Notes: a model not told the origin generated them from the sequence alone. A stretch of DNA of 64,000 nucleotides from Gallionellaceae bacterium (GCA_006218055.1 VBWD01000018.1:1-64000), one strand, 5' to 3'; shown: positions 1 through 10,799, counted from the stretch's first letter. Program-made: numbers and translations.

Positions 1-134
1 GATTACGGGGGAGGCAGTGAACGTTGTATCCCTCGCAGCTTCTCTGGAAGAAGACAGCCGCCCGTTTGCCTTTGGAGGTCCCGTTTCCTACAGTCCGCGG
101 CCACCCCGGGCAGCCCAGCAAGGACCGAACCAGA

Positions 135-1844
135 ATGCGGATGAGCCAGTACTTTCTGCCGACCATGAAGGAGAATCCGGCAGAAGCGCAGATCGTCTCG
201 CATCGCCTGATGCTGCGGGCCGGCCTGGTCCGCCAGACCTCCTCCGGCATCTATGCCTGGCTGCCGCTCGGCTTTCGCGTCCTGAAGAACATCGAGCGTA
301 TCGTGCGCCAGGAGCAGGACGCCTCCGGCGCTCAGGAAGTGCTGATGCCGACCATCCAATCGGCCGACCTGTGGCGAGAGAGCGGCCGCTACGACGCCTA
401 TGGTGCCGAGATGTTGCGCATCAAGGATCGCCATGACCGAGAGATGCTCTACGGCCCGACCAACGAGGAGATGATCACCGTCCTCTTTCGCGACGGCGTG
501 AAGAGCTACCGCGACCTGCCCCGGAACCTTTACCACATCCAATGGAAGTTCCGCGACGAAGTGCGCCCGCGTTTCGGCGTGATGCGCGCACGCGAGTTCA
601 TGATGAAGGATGCCTACTCCTTCCACAGTAGCTTCGAGAGCCTTGAACAGACTTATCGCGTGATGTACGAGACCTATAGCCGCATCTTCACGCGCTTGGG
701 CTTGCAGTTCCGCGCTGTGGCCGCCGACACGGGCGCCATCGGTGGTAGTGGTTCGCATGAGTTCCATGTGCTGGCCGACTCGGGCGAAGACGCATTGGCG
801 TATTGCCCGACCTCCGACTTCGCCGCCAACGTGGAATTGGCCGAGGCACTCGCACCGACCACTCCCCGTGCCGTGCCGACCGAAACGATGCGCAATGTCG
901 ATACACCCAAGCAGACCACCTGTGAGGATGTCGCCGCCCTACTTGGCCTGCCACTACAACACACCGTCAAACTCATCGCACTGATGGCGAACGACAAGTT
1001 GAACATCGTCTTGTTGCGCGGCGACCATTCATTGAACGAAGTGAAGGTCGGCAAGCTGGAAAGTTTGGCAGATTTCCGCTTCGCACGCGAAGATGAGATT
1101 CGCGCCTTCTTCAATTGCCCCCCCGGATTCCTAGGCGCAGTCGGGATCGACCGCGCTCAAGTTCGCGTCATCGCCGACCGCACCGTAGCTTCCATGAGCG
1201 ACTTCGTGATGGGCGCGAACATCGCCAAGTTCCATACCGCCGGGATCAACTGGGACCGCGACCTACCTGAGCCTGACGTCGTCGCCGATGTGCGTAACGT
1301 CGTCACTGGCGATGCATCACCGGATGGCAAGGGAACACTAGAGATATGTCGCGGCATCGAAGTTGGCCACATCTTCCAACTGCGCACCAAATATTCAGAA
1401 GCGCTAAAAGCCACCTACCTCGATGAGAACGGCAAGGCACAAGTGATGGAGATGGGCTGCTACGGTATCGGTGTATCGCGCATCGTGGCTGCCGCCATCG
1501 AACAGAACTTCGACGAGCGCGGTATCAGCATCCCAGCAGGCATGGCACCGTTCCAAGTCGCTATCGCGCCTATCGGCATCAAGAAGAGCGAAGCGGTACG
1601 CAATGCGGCGGAACAACTCTACGCGGAGCTCACTGCCGCCGGTATCGAAGTGCTGCTGGATGACCGCGACGAGCGTCCTGGTGTGATGTTCGCCGACCTT
1701 GAACTGATCGGCATACCGCATCGCATCGTCATCGGCGACCGCGGATTGAAAGAAGGCAATGTGGAATATCAAGGCCGCAAGGATGCGCAAGCCCAATCTG
1801 TCGCCTTGCAAGATGTGAGCAAGCTCGTACAATCGAAGCTATGA
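135..1844 (+). CDS. proS: Prolyl-tRNA synthetase with editing domain, possibly chimeric
   Basis: Charges tRNA-Pro with proline in the cytoplasm; 569 aa from the ATG at 135 (MRMSQYFLP, the usual family N-terminus; the frame stays open further upstream to a TTG at 24). The class II core, the inserted cis-editing domain (roughly residues 220-390, beginning near [11 protein letters not shown]) and the C-terminal anticodon-binding domain ([18 protein letters not shown]) are all present. Residues 1 to about 170 ([20 protein letters not shown]) read like the alphaproteobacterial short form, whereas the part after [12 protein letters not shown] reads like the beta/gamma form. The following lytic transglycosylase overlaps its stop by ATGA. 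The identity is certain; the chimeric origin is an inference. Confidence 0.95.
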   Translation: MRMSQYFLPTMKENPAEAQIVSHRLMLRAGLVRQTSSGIYAWLPLGFRVLKNIERIVRQEQDASGAQEVLMPTIQSADLWRESGRYDAYGAEMLRIKDRHDREMLYGPTNEEMITVLFRDGVKSYRDLPRNLYHIQWKFRDEVRPRFGVMRAREFMMKDAYSFHSSFESLEQTYRVMYETYSRIFTRLGLQFRAVAADTGAIGGSGSHEFHVLADSGEDALAYCPTSDFAANVELAEALAPTTPRAVPTETMRNVDTPKQTTCEDVAALLGLPLQHTVKLIALMANDKLNIVLLRGDHSLNEVKVGKLESLADFRFAREDEIRAFFNCPPGFLGAVGIDRAQVRVIADRTVASMSDFVMGANIAKFHTAGINWDRDLPEPDVVADVRNVVTGDASPDGKGTLEICRGIEVGHIFQLRTKYSEALKATYLDENGKAQVMEMGCYGIGVSRIVAAAIEQNFDERGISIPAGMAPFQVAIAPIGIKKSEAVRNAAEQLYAELTAAGIEVLLDDRDERPGVMFADLELIGIPHRIVIGDRGLKEGNVEYQGRKDAQAQSVALQDVSKLVQSKL

Positions 1845-2515
1845 AACACACAGGATCGAGGATCGAGGATCGAGGATCGAGCGAAAACAGCCGCTCTGAC
1901 TGTCGCTCGCGTCTCAATCCTCAATCCGTGATCCTCGCGCTGTTCTTATGCTTCGCAACCTCAGCCCACGCGGGAGCACAAAGAGAAGTTGCCTTATCCG
2001 CCAGCGTACGCTCCATGCTGCAACGCGCCGTGTCTGACCAGGCCGCTCCCAAGCTGGCTTTTTCTTCGCAACAGGAAGCTCAGGCTTGGCTGGATGAGAT
2101 GTCTCAACGTTTAGCCAAAAAGATTCCCGATGCGGAATATCGTTTCGATCTGTTGAGTACCGTACATTACGAAGCTACACGCGCAGGTCTTGACCCACAC
2201 ATGGTGCTGGGCTTGATCGAAGTGGAAAGTGGATTCAGGAAATATGCCGTCTCCAAAGTCGGTGCGCGCGGATACATGCAGGTGATGCCATTCTGGAAAA
2301 GGGCGATCGGTGCGAATGACCACAACCTATTCCACCTGCGCACCAACCTACGCTATGGCTGCACCATCCTGAGACACTACTTGGATATCGAGAAAGGCGA
2401 CTTGTATCGCGCCTTGGGACGTTACAACGGCAGTCTGGGAAAACCTGAATATCCGAACTTGGTGAAGGCTGCCTGGCATAAACACTGGGTACCCGGCCGC
2501 CGCACCACCAGCTGA
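1841..2515 (+). CDS. Secreted lytic transglycosylase (SLT domain)
   Basis: Predicted to cleave the glycan strands of peptidoglycan in the periplasm, releasing anhydromuropeptides. It has 224 aa. A hydrophobic signal core lies at residues 29-44 and ends in SAHA. The SLT fold follows, with the catalytic Glu probably at E129 in IEVESGF, then GYMQVMPFW and a late RYNGSLG. The stretch before the signal core is unusually long and polar (about 28 residues) and is encoded by a palindromic repeat of GGATCGA/GGATTGA type. The start overlaps the proS stop by ATGA, suggesting translational coupling. It ends against the convergent thioredoxin-like gene with no spacer. Confidence 0.85.
   Translation: MKHTGSRIEDRGSSENSRSDCRSRLNPQSVILALFLCFATSAHAGAQREVALSASVRSMLQRAVSDQAAPKLAFSSQQEAQAWLDEMSQRLAKKIPDAEYRFDLLSTVHYEATRAGLDPHMVLGLIEVESGFRKYAVSKVGARGYMQVMPFWKRAIGANDHNLFHLRTNLRYGCTILRHYLDIEKGDLYRALGRYNGSLGKPEYPNLVKAAWHKHWVPGRRTTS
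1852..1938. repeat. Palindromic repeat family B, copy 1 (within a coding region)
   Basis: Left arm is a run of GGATCGA units (about four, 1853-1880). The right arm, 1910-1937, reads CTCAATCCTCAATCC followed by GTGATCCTCG. The arms are imperfectly complementary. The same structure recurs at 24841-24931 and 30969-31043. Here it encodes the N-terminal polar part of the lytic transglycosylase; its peptide (GSRIEDRGS) resembles the one made by copy 2 (GFRIEDLGS). Confidence 0.7.
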
Positions 2516-2989
2516 CTACTTCTTTGCTGCTTTACTTTTGATATAAGACTCCACGCTCTCGCGTGACAATAGACCTTCCTGATAGCTCACCAACTCGCCT
2601 TGCGGGTTGTAGAGATAGGAAGTCGGTAGCACCTCTATCTGCCCCACCTGCTCCGCCATATCGTAATCCCCCAACACGATGGGATAAGTGACATTGCGTT
2701 TAGCCACAAAAGCTTTGACGGATTTCTCCGTTGAATCGAGTGCGACGCCGATCACGACCAAATCGGTCTTCTTGTGCGCTTCATGTAACGCAACCAAATC
2801 GGGGACTTCTTCAAGACAAGGCGGACACCAAGTCGCCCAGAAATTCACCAGCACCCACTTGCCGCGATAGTCGTTCAGGCGCTGGGCATTGCCCTGCATA
2901 TCCTTGAATTCAAAGGGCTGAGCAGTTGCCAAGGCGGCGCAGCACATCAGCAGCGCCACACCCAGCAGACGAAACAACGCGGACATCAA
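2516..2989 (-). CDS. TlpA/ResA-like thiol-disulfide oxidoreductase
   Basis: A 157-aa periplasmic or membrane-anchored thioredoxin-fold protein. An N-terminal hydrophobic segment ending ALATAQ looks like a signal peptide. The redox motif WCPPC (in NFWATWCPPCLEEVP) and the cis-Pro region (VLPTSYLYNPQG) are typical of the TlpA/ResA group, which reduces disulfides during cytochrome c or metalloprotein maturation. It starts 4 bases inside the end of the upstream YqhA-like gene, so the two are probably cotranscribed. A second ATG one codon downstream is an alternative start. The specific substrate cannot be told from sequence. Confidence 0.85.
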   Translation of the reverse strand: MMSALFRLLGVALLMCCAALATAQPFEFKDMQGNAQRLNDYRGKWVLVNFWATWCPPCLEEVPDLVALHEAHKKTDLVVIGVALDSTEKSVKAFVAKRNVTYPIVLGDYDMAEQVGQIEVLPTSYLYNPQGELVSYQEGLLSRESVESYIKSKAAKK

Positions 2990-3570
2990 TGACCTGATTT
3001 GTCTTCGTGCTGCACGTCAGTCACGTGAGCATCATCTTCTGCCGAATGTCCATCGGCAGCATGCGTCAAATACAGCGCCAGTGCGATCAAAGCGATAGCA
3101 GCGCCGAAGTAAACCAGATCGAGCGGAGTTGTCATGTGCATGGTGATCGCCTCTTCGAACAAGGTAACGATCATGATCATCAAGATCACTTTTGCCAATT
3201 TCGATTTCAAGTCATCCAGATTGTTGATGACGAGAATCTTGCTGGCCGCCTTGCTGCCGTGCGCCTGATCGATATCGCTGATGAATAGCTCATACAAGCC
3301 CAAGGAAAAGATCAGCATAACCGTCGCCAACAGGTAGCCATCCACCACCTCAACGATGTGCGACACGATGCTGTCGTGCAAAGCCTTGCGTGCTTCTTCG
3401 GTCAGCGAAGAATCGGCGTAGTGCAAGGAATGCTGGAACAGATTGACCACATCGACCGTGGCCATATAAAAGATGGCAAAGCCCGCTAGCAAACTGCCGA
3501 TGACCGCCGCCAAGATGACGAAACGGCTGTTCCACAAAGCACCTTCAAACAAGCTCTCAAAATATTTCAT
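2986..3570 (-). CDS. YqhA/UPF0114-type inner membrane protein
   Basis: A 194-aa integral membrane protein with about four hydrophobic segments: residues ~15-37 (SRFVILAAVIGSLLAGF), ~78-95, ~120-140 and ~150-168. It fits the UPF0114/YqhA family, whose function is unknown. The C-terminus is polar and His/Asp-rich (HAADGHSAEDDAHVTD), longer than in the E. coli protein. It overlaps the start of the thioredoxin-like gene by 4 bases. No motif gives a biochemical function. Confidence 0.8.
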   Translation of the reverse strand: MKYFESLFEGALWNSRFVILAAVIGSLLAGFAIFYMATVDVVNLFQHSLHYADSSLTEEARKALHDSIVSHIVEVVDGYLLATVMLIFSLGLYELFISDIDQAHGSKAASKILVINNLDDLKSKLAKVILMIMIVTLFEEAITMHMTTPLDLVYFGAAIALIALALYLTHAADGHSAEDDAHVTDVQHEDKSGH

Positions 3571-3650
3571 ATTGATTCCCCTAACGTTGATGCAAAAAAT
3601 TTCGGCCGCGCATTAAAGCTGAAAAGCCCGCATACGGCAACCGCCAAAAA

Positions 3651-4862
3651 TCATATAGCCCATACTTCTTTCAAGGTCGGATTGTTCCCCTCGGCCATCT
3701 GTCTTTCTAGGCCGTTGAACCAGGCACGGATGTCGGCATCGCCTGACTGCTTGGGTAATAAGATCACATCCAACAGGAACATACGCGTCAGTTCGGACAA
3801 TTGGATACGCTCCGGTGCGCGCACCATGTTCCAGCCCTGCCCCGATAGTTTGGCGACGATTTTCGCATTCACCAGCTTGTTCAAGATGCGCTCCACATCC
3901 TCGTATCCGATGCGCAGTTGCTTAGAAAGCCCTGGCAAGTCTTGCACCTCACCGCTCTGCAAACCCTTGTGCATCAACTTGAGCATCGCCAAGGCGAAAT
4001 AGAGTTGCGCCGCTTGGTCGAGCTTCAACGCATGCGTGCTACGCCAATGCGAGATAGAAGCTGTGATGATGGCACCGAACAACAGCGTCAGCCACGACAG
4101 ATAGATCCACAGCAAAAAGATCGGCAAGCTAGCAAAAGCGCCGTACACCAACTTGTAAGTTGGGAAGTGCGAGATGTAATAGGCAAAGGCTTGGTTCATC
4201 GACTCGAAGGCGATAGCGGCGATGACACCGCCGATGACCGCATGGCGCATCGGCACATAACGGTTAGGCACCACACGGAACAACAAAGTGAAGGCTGCCG
4301 TCGTCAGCACCACAGGCAGAAGTTTGAGCATCTCGATACCGAAAGCAGGAATCTGCTTCGCGTAGCCCACCGACAAACCGATCAACCAAGAGGTCAACGA
4401 CAAACTGCCGCCGATGAGCAATGGCGCGAGGGTGATGACCGCCCAATACACCAAGATACGTTGCAACATGTTGCGCTGGCGCGATACACGGAAGATGCGA
4501 TGGAAAGCATTGTCGATGGTGACCAACATCCACATCGCGGTAATAGCTAGGAAGACGATACCCACTGCCGTGAGGCGGGATGCACTCTCGGCGAACTGCT
4601 CCATGTAGCGCGAGATCATCTTGCCGCCCGTCTCCGGCAACATGTTCGACAGGATGAAATCCTTCAAATGCGCAGACAGGTCGGTGAACACGGGGAACGC
4701 CGAGAACACTGTCAGCATGATGGTGAGCAAGGGCACCAACGACAGCAAAGTGGTGAAGGTCAGACTCGCCGCCATCTCGGTGCAGCGATCCTGTTGCAGG
4801 CGAACGGCAACAAAGCGCAAGAAGCGCAGCCCATCCATGATGCCAAGATTCGGAAGTTTCAT
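3651..4862 (-). CDS. YihY/UPF0761 family membrane protein
   Basis: A 403-aa integral membrane protein of the YihY family (formerly misnamed ribonuclease BN). The N-terminal signature AASLTFTTLLSLVPLLTI and the central SFWLPIFLLWIYLSWL-type segment (here ASLPIFLLWIYLSWLTLLFG) are typical. About six membrane helices are followed by a cytoplasmic winged-helix-like tail (EVQDLPGLSKQLRIGYEDVERIL). Start chosen at MKLPNLG; the frame remains open to 4913 with another ATG at 4880. It is divergent from the HugZ-like gene. Function unknown. Confidence 0.85.
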   Translation of the reverse strand: MKLPNLGIMDGLRFLRFVAVRLQQDRCTEMAASLTFTTLLSLVPLLTIMLTVFSAFPVFTDLSAHLKDFILSNMLPETGGKMISRYMEQFAESASRLTAVGIVFLAITAMWMLVTIDNAFHRIFRVSRQRNMLQRILVYWAVITLAPLLIGGSLSLTSWLIGLSVGYAKQIPAFGIEMLKLLPVVLTTAAFTLLFRVVPNRYVPMRHAVIGGVIAAIAFESMNQAFAYYISHFPTYKLVYGAFASLPIFLLWIYLSWLTLLFGAIITASISHWRSTHALKLDQAAQLYFALAMLKLMHKGLQSGEVQDLPGLSKQLRIGYEDVERILNKLVNAKIVAKLSGQGWNMVRAPERIQLSELTRMFLLDVILLPKQSGDADIRAWFNGLERQMAEGNNPTLKEVWAI

Positions 4863-4892
4863 AACGTTCAATATACCCATACAATGCCGCGC

Positions 4893-5600
4893 ATGATAAC
4901 CGACAACCCCCAATCAAAAAGCAACGCCCGCACTGCACGCCAGATGTTGCGCGCACATCGTTACGGCGCGCTCTCCACACTCTCCAAGAAGTTCGATGGA
5001 CATCCCTTCGGCTCCATCACACCGTACATGGTGGATCACGACGGCAGTCTGCTCATCCTCATCAGCGGATTAGCAGAGCACACCAAGAACATCCTGAGCG
5101 ATTCGCGCGTCAGTCTCATCACACATGACCAGAACGACCCGCATATCCAAACACAAGGTCGCGTGACATTGGTTGGCAATGCCACGTTCGATCCCGAGCG
5201 TGAGCGTTGCGGCAAACGTTATCTGTGTTACTTCCCCGAAGCGCAGACCTACTTCGATATGGCCGACTTCAACTTCTTCCGCATCGTTCCCTTTGCCATC
5301 CGTTACATCGGCGGGTTCGGTGACATCCATTGGGTGAAAGCCGACAACTATCGCCTTCCGAATTACCCACTGATATCGGAAGAGGTTTCATTGATCGGTG
5401 AATTCGATACCGAACAGCGCAACGCGCTGGCACGATCACTAGGACTAGCCGAAGCTAAGGAAGTCGCATTGATCGGTGTGGATTGTGACGGCTTCGATCT
5501 GCGCATCGACGGCAAGATAGTTCGAAGTGACTTTGCTGAAGTGGTGCTGGACGCCGCCCAGGCTAGCGCGGCGATTCTGACTCAAACGATACGCAGCTAA
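4893..5600 (+). CDS. HugZ/pyridoxamine 5'-phosphate oxidase-like protein
   Basis: A 235-aa protein with the split-barrel flavin/haem-binding fold. The N-terminal half carries LLRAHRYGALSTLSKKFDGHPFGS and later VSLITHDQNDPHIQTQGRVTL; the C-terminal domain (EEVSLIGEFDTEQRNALARSL and GVDCDGFDLRI) is the DUF2470-like domain of HugZ relatives, which bind and in some cases degrade haem. The start is either ATG 4893 or ATG 4884; neither has a good Shine-Dalgarno. Haem oxygenase activity is not demonstrable from sequence alone. It ends in a 4-base overlap with the convergent small gene. Confidence 0.8.
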   Translation: MITDNPQSKSNARTARQMLRAHRYGALSTLSKKFDGHPFGSITPYMVDHDGSLLILISGLAEHTKNILSDSRVSLITHDQNDPHIQTQGRVTLVGNATFDPERERCGKRYLCYFPEAQTYFDMADFNFFRIVPFAIRYIGGFGDIHWVKADNYRLPNYPLISEEVSLIGEFDTEQRNALARSLGLAEAKEVALIGVDCDGFDLRIDGKIVRSDFAEVVLDAAQASAAILTQTIRS

Positions 5601-5878
5601 CCGCGTACACCTTTCAATTCCAAACGCGGTGACAGCTTCTCAATAGGGATGCTTTCCTGCTTAAACTCAGGTTCTCCGACCACACTGGGCTCTATTGCTC
5701 GTGGCTCATCCACCATACTTTCAGTGACCAATGATGGCTGGGGTATTGCGCGCTTAGCTTGATGTACGCGCGCCTTGCCTGCCTTATTTGTGACTCGCAC
5801 TTCAGCAGCCAGTACGAAATTCGAAGCCAATGTCACAGCGCATAACGCTGCCACTTTCAACCCTGTATCGAATCTCAT
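5597..5878 (-). CDS. Small exported protein of unknown function
   Basis: A 93-aa ORF with a clear signal peptide (MRFDTGLKVAALCAVTLASNF region ending in LAA) and a Pro/Glu-rich, low-complexity mature part. A strong Shine-Dalgarno (GGAGGG, about 5 bases before the ATG) supports it as a real gene. I recognise no domain. It lies between leuA and the HugZ-like gene, reading the same way as leuA. Confidence 0.65.
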   Translation of the reverse strand: MRFDTGLKVAALCAVTLASNFVLAAEVRVTNKAGKARVHQAKRAIPQPSLVTESMVDEPRAIEPSVVGEPEFKQESIPIEKLSPRLELKGVRG

Positions 5879-5909
5879 ACCGCCCTCCTTTCGGCATCGC
5901 TGCGTTAGA

Positions 5910-7445
5910 TCACACCTGCGGGTGCGCCCTGTCCATCCCTGTATCCAGCTTGTTCAAGGCATTCAGATAAGCCTTGGCAGACGCCACCACGATGTCGGTA
6001 TCCGCCCCCTGCCCGTTGACCACACGTCCGCCCTTGGCCAAACGCACCGTCACTTCACCCTGCGCATCGGTACCGCTGGTGATGTTGTTGACTGAATACA
6101 GCAACAACTCGGTCTCACTCTTCACGATCTGTTCGATAGCTTTGAACGTCGCATCCACTGGACCGCCGCCTTGCGCATCGGCTTGATGTTCCTTGCCGCC
6201 TACGCTCATCACCACGCGCGCTACCGGCAACGAACCCGTCTCGGAGTGCGCCCCCATGGCTACCAAACGGAAATGATCGCTCAGTTGCGTGACCTCTTCA
6301 TCACTCACCAAGGCTTGGATGTCTTCGTCGAATATCTCGCTCTTACGATCAGCCAGATCCTTGAAGCGGGCGAAAGCGGCATTCAACGCATCTTCGCTGC
6401 TCAACACGATCCCCAATTCCTGCAAGCGGGTACGGAAAGCATTACGGCCGGACAACTTGCCCAAAGACAACTTGTTCGCACCCCAACCCACATCCTCCGC
6501 ACGCATGATCTCATAGGTCTCGCGATGCTTCAGCACACCGTCTTGATGGATGCCGGACTCGTGCGCAAAAGCGTTCGCGCCGACGATGGCCTTGTTCGGC
6601 TGCACCGGATAACCCGTGATGCTGGACACCAACTTCGAGGTCGGCACGATCTGCGTCGTATCGATATTCGTATCGCAAGTGAACACATCGCGGCGCGTCT
6701 TCACCGCCATCACGATCTCTTCCAGTGAAGCGTTACCTGCACGCTCCCCCAAACCGTTGATGGTGCACTCCACTTGGCGTGCGCCGTTCATCACCGCAGC
6801 CAGCGAATTAGCCGAAGCCATGCCCAAATCGTTATGGCAGTGTGTTGACCAGATCACCTTGTCGCTGTTTGGCACGCGTGCGATCAACTGCTTGAAGCGC
6901 TCGCCCCACAACAGCGGGATGCTGTAACCCACGGTGTCCGGCACGTTCAAAGTCTTCGCGCCTGCCTTGATGACCTCGTCGAAGATGCGCACCAAGAAAT
7001 CGATATCAGAACGCACCGCATCCTCAGCAGAGAACTCCACGTCGTCGGTGTATTCACGCGCCCACTTCACCGCTTGCACCGCACGTGTCACTACTTCGTC
7101 TGGCGACATACGCAACTTGTGTTGCATGTGGATGGGAGAAGTCGCGATGAAGGTATGGATACGTCCGTGCTTCGCTGGTTTGATCGCCTCACCCGCCGCA
7201 CGCACATCCTTCTCGCTGGCACGCGCCAAGGAACAAACGGTAGAACGCTCGATCACCTTGGCGATGCTGTTGATGGCATCCGCGTCACCGGGGCTAGCCG
7301 CAGCGAAACCCGCCTCTATGACATCCACGCCCAGCTTCTCCAACTGGCGCGCGATGCGCAACTTCTCTTCTTTGGTCATGGATGCGCCCGGGCTTTGCTC
7401 GCCGTCGCGCAAGGTGGTGTCGAATATGATCAATTTGTCAGTCAT
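5910..7445 (-). CDS. leuA: 2-isopropylmalate synthase
   Basis: First committed step of leucine synthesis: condenses acetyl-CoA with 2-oxoisovalerate. It has 511 aa, normal for the family. The HMGL-like TIM barrel begins [18 protein letters not shown], with the metal site in [11 protein letters not shown], and ends around residue 300. The C-terminal LeuA regulatory domain (leucine feedback) follows from about 370 and includes [12 protein letters not shown]. The start has a GGAG Shine-Dalgarno. The upstream leader holds a small leucine-containing ORF and a sigma-70-like promoter, so attenuation by leucine is plausible. Confidence 0.97.
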   Translation of the reverse strand: MTDKLIIFDTTLRDGEQSPGASMTKEEKLRIARQLEKLGVDVIEAGFAAASPGDADAINSIAKVIERSTVCSLARASEKDVRAAGEAIKPAKHGRIHTFIATSPIHMQHKLRMSPDEVVTRAVQAVKWAREYTDDVEFSAEDAVRSDIDFLVRIFDEVIKAGAKTLNVPDTVGYSIPLLWGERFKQLIARVPNSDKVIWSTHCHNDLGMASANSLAAVMNGARQVECTINGLGERAGNASLEEIVMAVKTRRDVFTCDTNIDTTQIVPTSKLVSSITGYPVQPNKAIVGANAFAHESGIHQDGVLKHRETYEIMRAEDVGWGANKLSLGKLSGRNAFRTRLQELGIVLSSEDALNAAFARFKDLADRKSEIFDEDIQALVSDEEVTQLSDHFRLVAMGAHSETGSLPVARVVMSVGGKEHQADAQGGGPVDATFKAIEQIVKSETELLLYSVNNITSGTDAQGEVTVRLAKGGRVVNGQGADTDIVVASAKAYLNALNKLDTGMDRAHPQV

Positions 7446-7496
7446 TTTTTACTCCAATGCAATTGTTCTTCCACGTTTAATACTTATGGGGTGGGT

Positions 7497-7580
7497 TTAG
7501 TTTGCGCGCGAGCGCAGCTTCAGCGCGGCCAGCAGGCTGAAGGTGGAATGCGATTGCGAGATGTGTCTAGAGAAGTGCAT
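7497..7580 (-). CDS. Candidate leuA leader peptide (27 aa)
   Basis: Reads MHFSRHISQSHSTFSLLAAL and then KLRSRAN, stop. It contains four Leu codons, clustered in LLAALKL and all CTG, and ends 51 bases before the leuA start. The ATG has no Shine-Dalgarno and lies 7 bases after a TATATT -10 element, so it may be translated from a leaderless mRNA. An inverted repeat CTTCAGC/GCTGAAG (7518-7524/7536-7542) overlaps the Leu codons. There is no obvious T-tract terminator, so the mechanism, if any, is unclear. Confidence 0.45.
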   Translation of the reverse strand: MHFSRHISQSHSTFSLLAALKLRSRAN

Positions 7581-7587
7581 GGGCAGG

Positions 7588-7616
7588 AATATAGCGGCTT
7601 TTATTTGGGGGCGCAA
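7588..7616 (-). promoter_or_regulatory. leuA: Sigma-70-like promoter for leuA leader
   Basis: TTGCGC (7616-7611) and TATATT (7593-7588) are separated by exactly 17 bases. The expected start point falls at or next to the A of the leader ATG (7580). It is the only good promoter-like pair I see between slmA and leuA. Confidence 0.55.
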
Positions 7617-7624
7617 CCGAAGCC

Positions 7625-8209
7625 TTAATTGAACTGGCTTCTAATGATTCCCCACTGCTGAGGCCATTGCGCCATGGGATCTTTGACATAGCCACTCTTG
7701 CCGAACTGGTTCCAACGTCCGACGACGAAACACAGCAACAGATTGGCATGCGCGCCGAAGTCGGCATCGGCTTCCAGTTTGCCTTGAGTGGAGGCGATAC
7801 GCAGGGATTGTTTGAGGGTCGCTTCGACGCGATCCAGCAGTTGGTTGATACGTTGTTGCAGGCGCTCGTCTTCATTCACCAGTGCGTCACCGATGAGGAC
7901 GCGCGTCATGCCACGGTTCTTTTTGGCAAAACCCAGCAACAGACCAACGATACCTTCGATCTGCTTCATGCCATCTTGCTCTTCTGTGCTGATCTTGTTG
8001 ATGAGCCCAAAGACAGTCTGCTCGATGAAATCGATCAAGCCTTGGTACATCATGAACTTGCTGGGAAAGTGGCGATACAGCGCAGCCTCCGACAGGTCGA
8101 GACGTGCCGCCAACGCAGCGGTAGTGATCTTCTCGCCCTTGGGTTGCTCCAGCATCTCAACGATGGTTTGCAGGATCTGTAGTTTTCGTTCGCCCGGTTT
8201 AGCTGCCAT
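7625..8209 (-). CDS. slmA: SlmA-like nucleoid occlusion factor (TetR fold)
   Basis: A 194-aa TetR-family protein. The DNA-binding domain has ITTAALAARLDLSEAALYRHFPSK, and the next part (LIDFIEQTVF, VGLLLGFAKKNRGMTRVLIGDAL, RLQQRINQL) matches the SlmA pattern rather than a generic drug-responsive TetR. SlmA binds chromosomal sites and inhibits FtsZ assembly over the nucleoid. The order argB–HAD nucleotidase–slmA is typical of betaproteobacteria and supports the call. It starts 12 bases after the HAD gene with an AAGGGA Shine-Dalgarno. Confidence 0.85.
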   Translation of the reverse strand: MAAKPGERKLQILQTIVEMLEQPKGEKITTAALAARLDLSEAALYRHFPSKFMMYQGLIDFIEQTVFGLINKISTEEQDGMKQIEGIVGLLLGFAKKNRGMTRVLIGDALVNEDERLQQRINQLLDRVEATLKQSLRIASTQGKLEADADFGAHANLLLCFVVGRWNQFGKSGYVKDPMAQWPQQWGIIRSQFN

Positions 8210-8221
8210 GTCGTTTCCCTT

Positions 8222-9816
<1,595 letters not shown>

Positions 9817-9838
9817 TCAGCATGAAAATCCCATTCGA

Positions 9839-10315
9839 TTATCTGTGATCCTTCACGGTCGGATCGTTGTAATGCTTATAGCTCAACTCCAGCGCTTTGA
9901 CTTCCGCCTCTAGATCGACCGTCTGCTTCTTGCCGCCCATCTCTATAACAAGACTGACTGGCACACGGTCGCCCACGTTCAACCTTTGCTTCAAGCCGTT
10001 CAACACCAGATAGATACCGCGATTTCCAAAGATGAGTGTGCTATTGGGGATGAGTTTCATGCTATCCACCGTGGAGGTCTCCATCTTGCCGTGGCGTTTC
10101 TCCACGTTCTGGATCTCTCCCGAGGTGGCGAGCGGACTACTCACCGACAGCAGACGCGCCGGTTTGGTCACGTAGAGATTCATCTGCACGGTGACGGACT
10201 TTTGCTCGGGCACACTCTCGCGCATCCACACCTTGTCCACCATCACATCGTTGGCGCCTGCCCATGCTTGGCTCGCCAACATCAACATCGCCAGACTCAG
10301 TAATTTACGCAACAT
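9839..10315 (-). CDS. PCuAC-like periplasmic protein lacking copper ligands
   Basis: A 158-aa exported protein (signal peptide ending AWAGA). The fold pattern follows the PCuAC/DUF461 copper chaperone encoded just upstream: VDKVWMRESVPEQKSVTVQM aligns to its VSDAWTRATAPGQDGAMIQ, and GIYLVLNGLKQRL to its GYHLMLIGLKKPL. The Met/His ligands are mostly replaced: HGKMETSTVDSM remains, but the HLM pair is YLV. It may therefore have lost copper binding or bind differently. A strong GGGGAGG Shine-Dalgarno precedes it; a terminator follows. Confidence 0.7.
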   Translation of the reverse strand: MLRKLLSLAMLMLASQAWAGANDVMVDKVWMRESVPEQKSVTVQMNLYVTKPARLLSVSSPLATSGEIQNVEKRHGKMETSTVDSMKLIPNSTLIFGNRGIYLVLNGLKQRLNVGDRVPVSLVIEMGGKKQTVDLEAEVKALELSYKHYNDPTVKDHR

Positions 10316-10334
10316 GATGAACCTCCCCTACGAA

Positions 10335-10799
10335 TCAATGATGATGCATATGTTCGTGGTGAGCGGATTCCGCCAACGGCTTGATCTTGGAGATCACTTG
10401 CACTTTGGTGTCCTTGCCATCGGCGCCGCGCACCACCATCTCACAGTTGGTCTTTTTGCCAGCCACGAGCGGCTTCTTCAATCCGATCAACATCAGGTGA
10501 TACCCCGCCTCACCCAGGTCCACCGCCTTGCCCGCAGGCAGTTCGATGGCATCCACTTGGCGCATCTTCATCAAGTCGCCTTCCATCACCATGCTGTGCA
10601 TCTCGGACATGTTCGCATCCTTGCAGGCGACGCCCACCAGTTTCGCCGCCTTCTTGCTGGTGATGACAAGTTGAATCATGGCGCCGTCTTGGCCGGGTGC
10701 GGTGGCACGAGTCCACGCATCGCTTACTTTCACATCCGCCGCATAGGCCGTAGTTGCAGCGCTCACCGCCAACATGCCAGCCATCAGAATTCTTTTCAT
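10335..10799 (-). CDS. PCuAC-type periplasmic copper chaperone
   Basis: A 154-aa exported protein starting MKRILMAGML after a GGAGAAG Shine-Dalgarno; signal peptide ends TAYAA. It has the PCuAC (DUF461) pattern: EMHSMVMEGDLMKMR and GYHLMLIGLKKPL, giving the H/M ligand set that binds Cu(I) for delivery to cytochrome oxidase. The C-terminal HHEHMHHH tail adds possible metal ligands. It sits between the copper receptor and a degenerate paralogue, all on one strand. Confidence 0.88.
   Translation of the reverse strand: MKRILMAGMLAVSAATTAYAADVKVSDAWTRATAPGQDGAMIQLVITSKKAAKLVGVACKDANMSEMHSMVMEGDLMKMRQVDAIELPAGKAVDLGEAGYHLMLIGLKKPLVAGKKTNCEMVVRGADGKDTKVQVISKIKPLAESAHHEHMHHH

Noticed and set aside
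1852-1882. Short tandem GGATCGA repeats as a possible CRISPR array
   Set aside because: Units are 7 bases with no spacers and no cas gene nearby; they belong to repeat family B.
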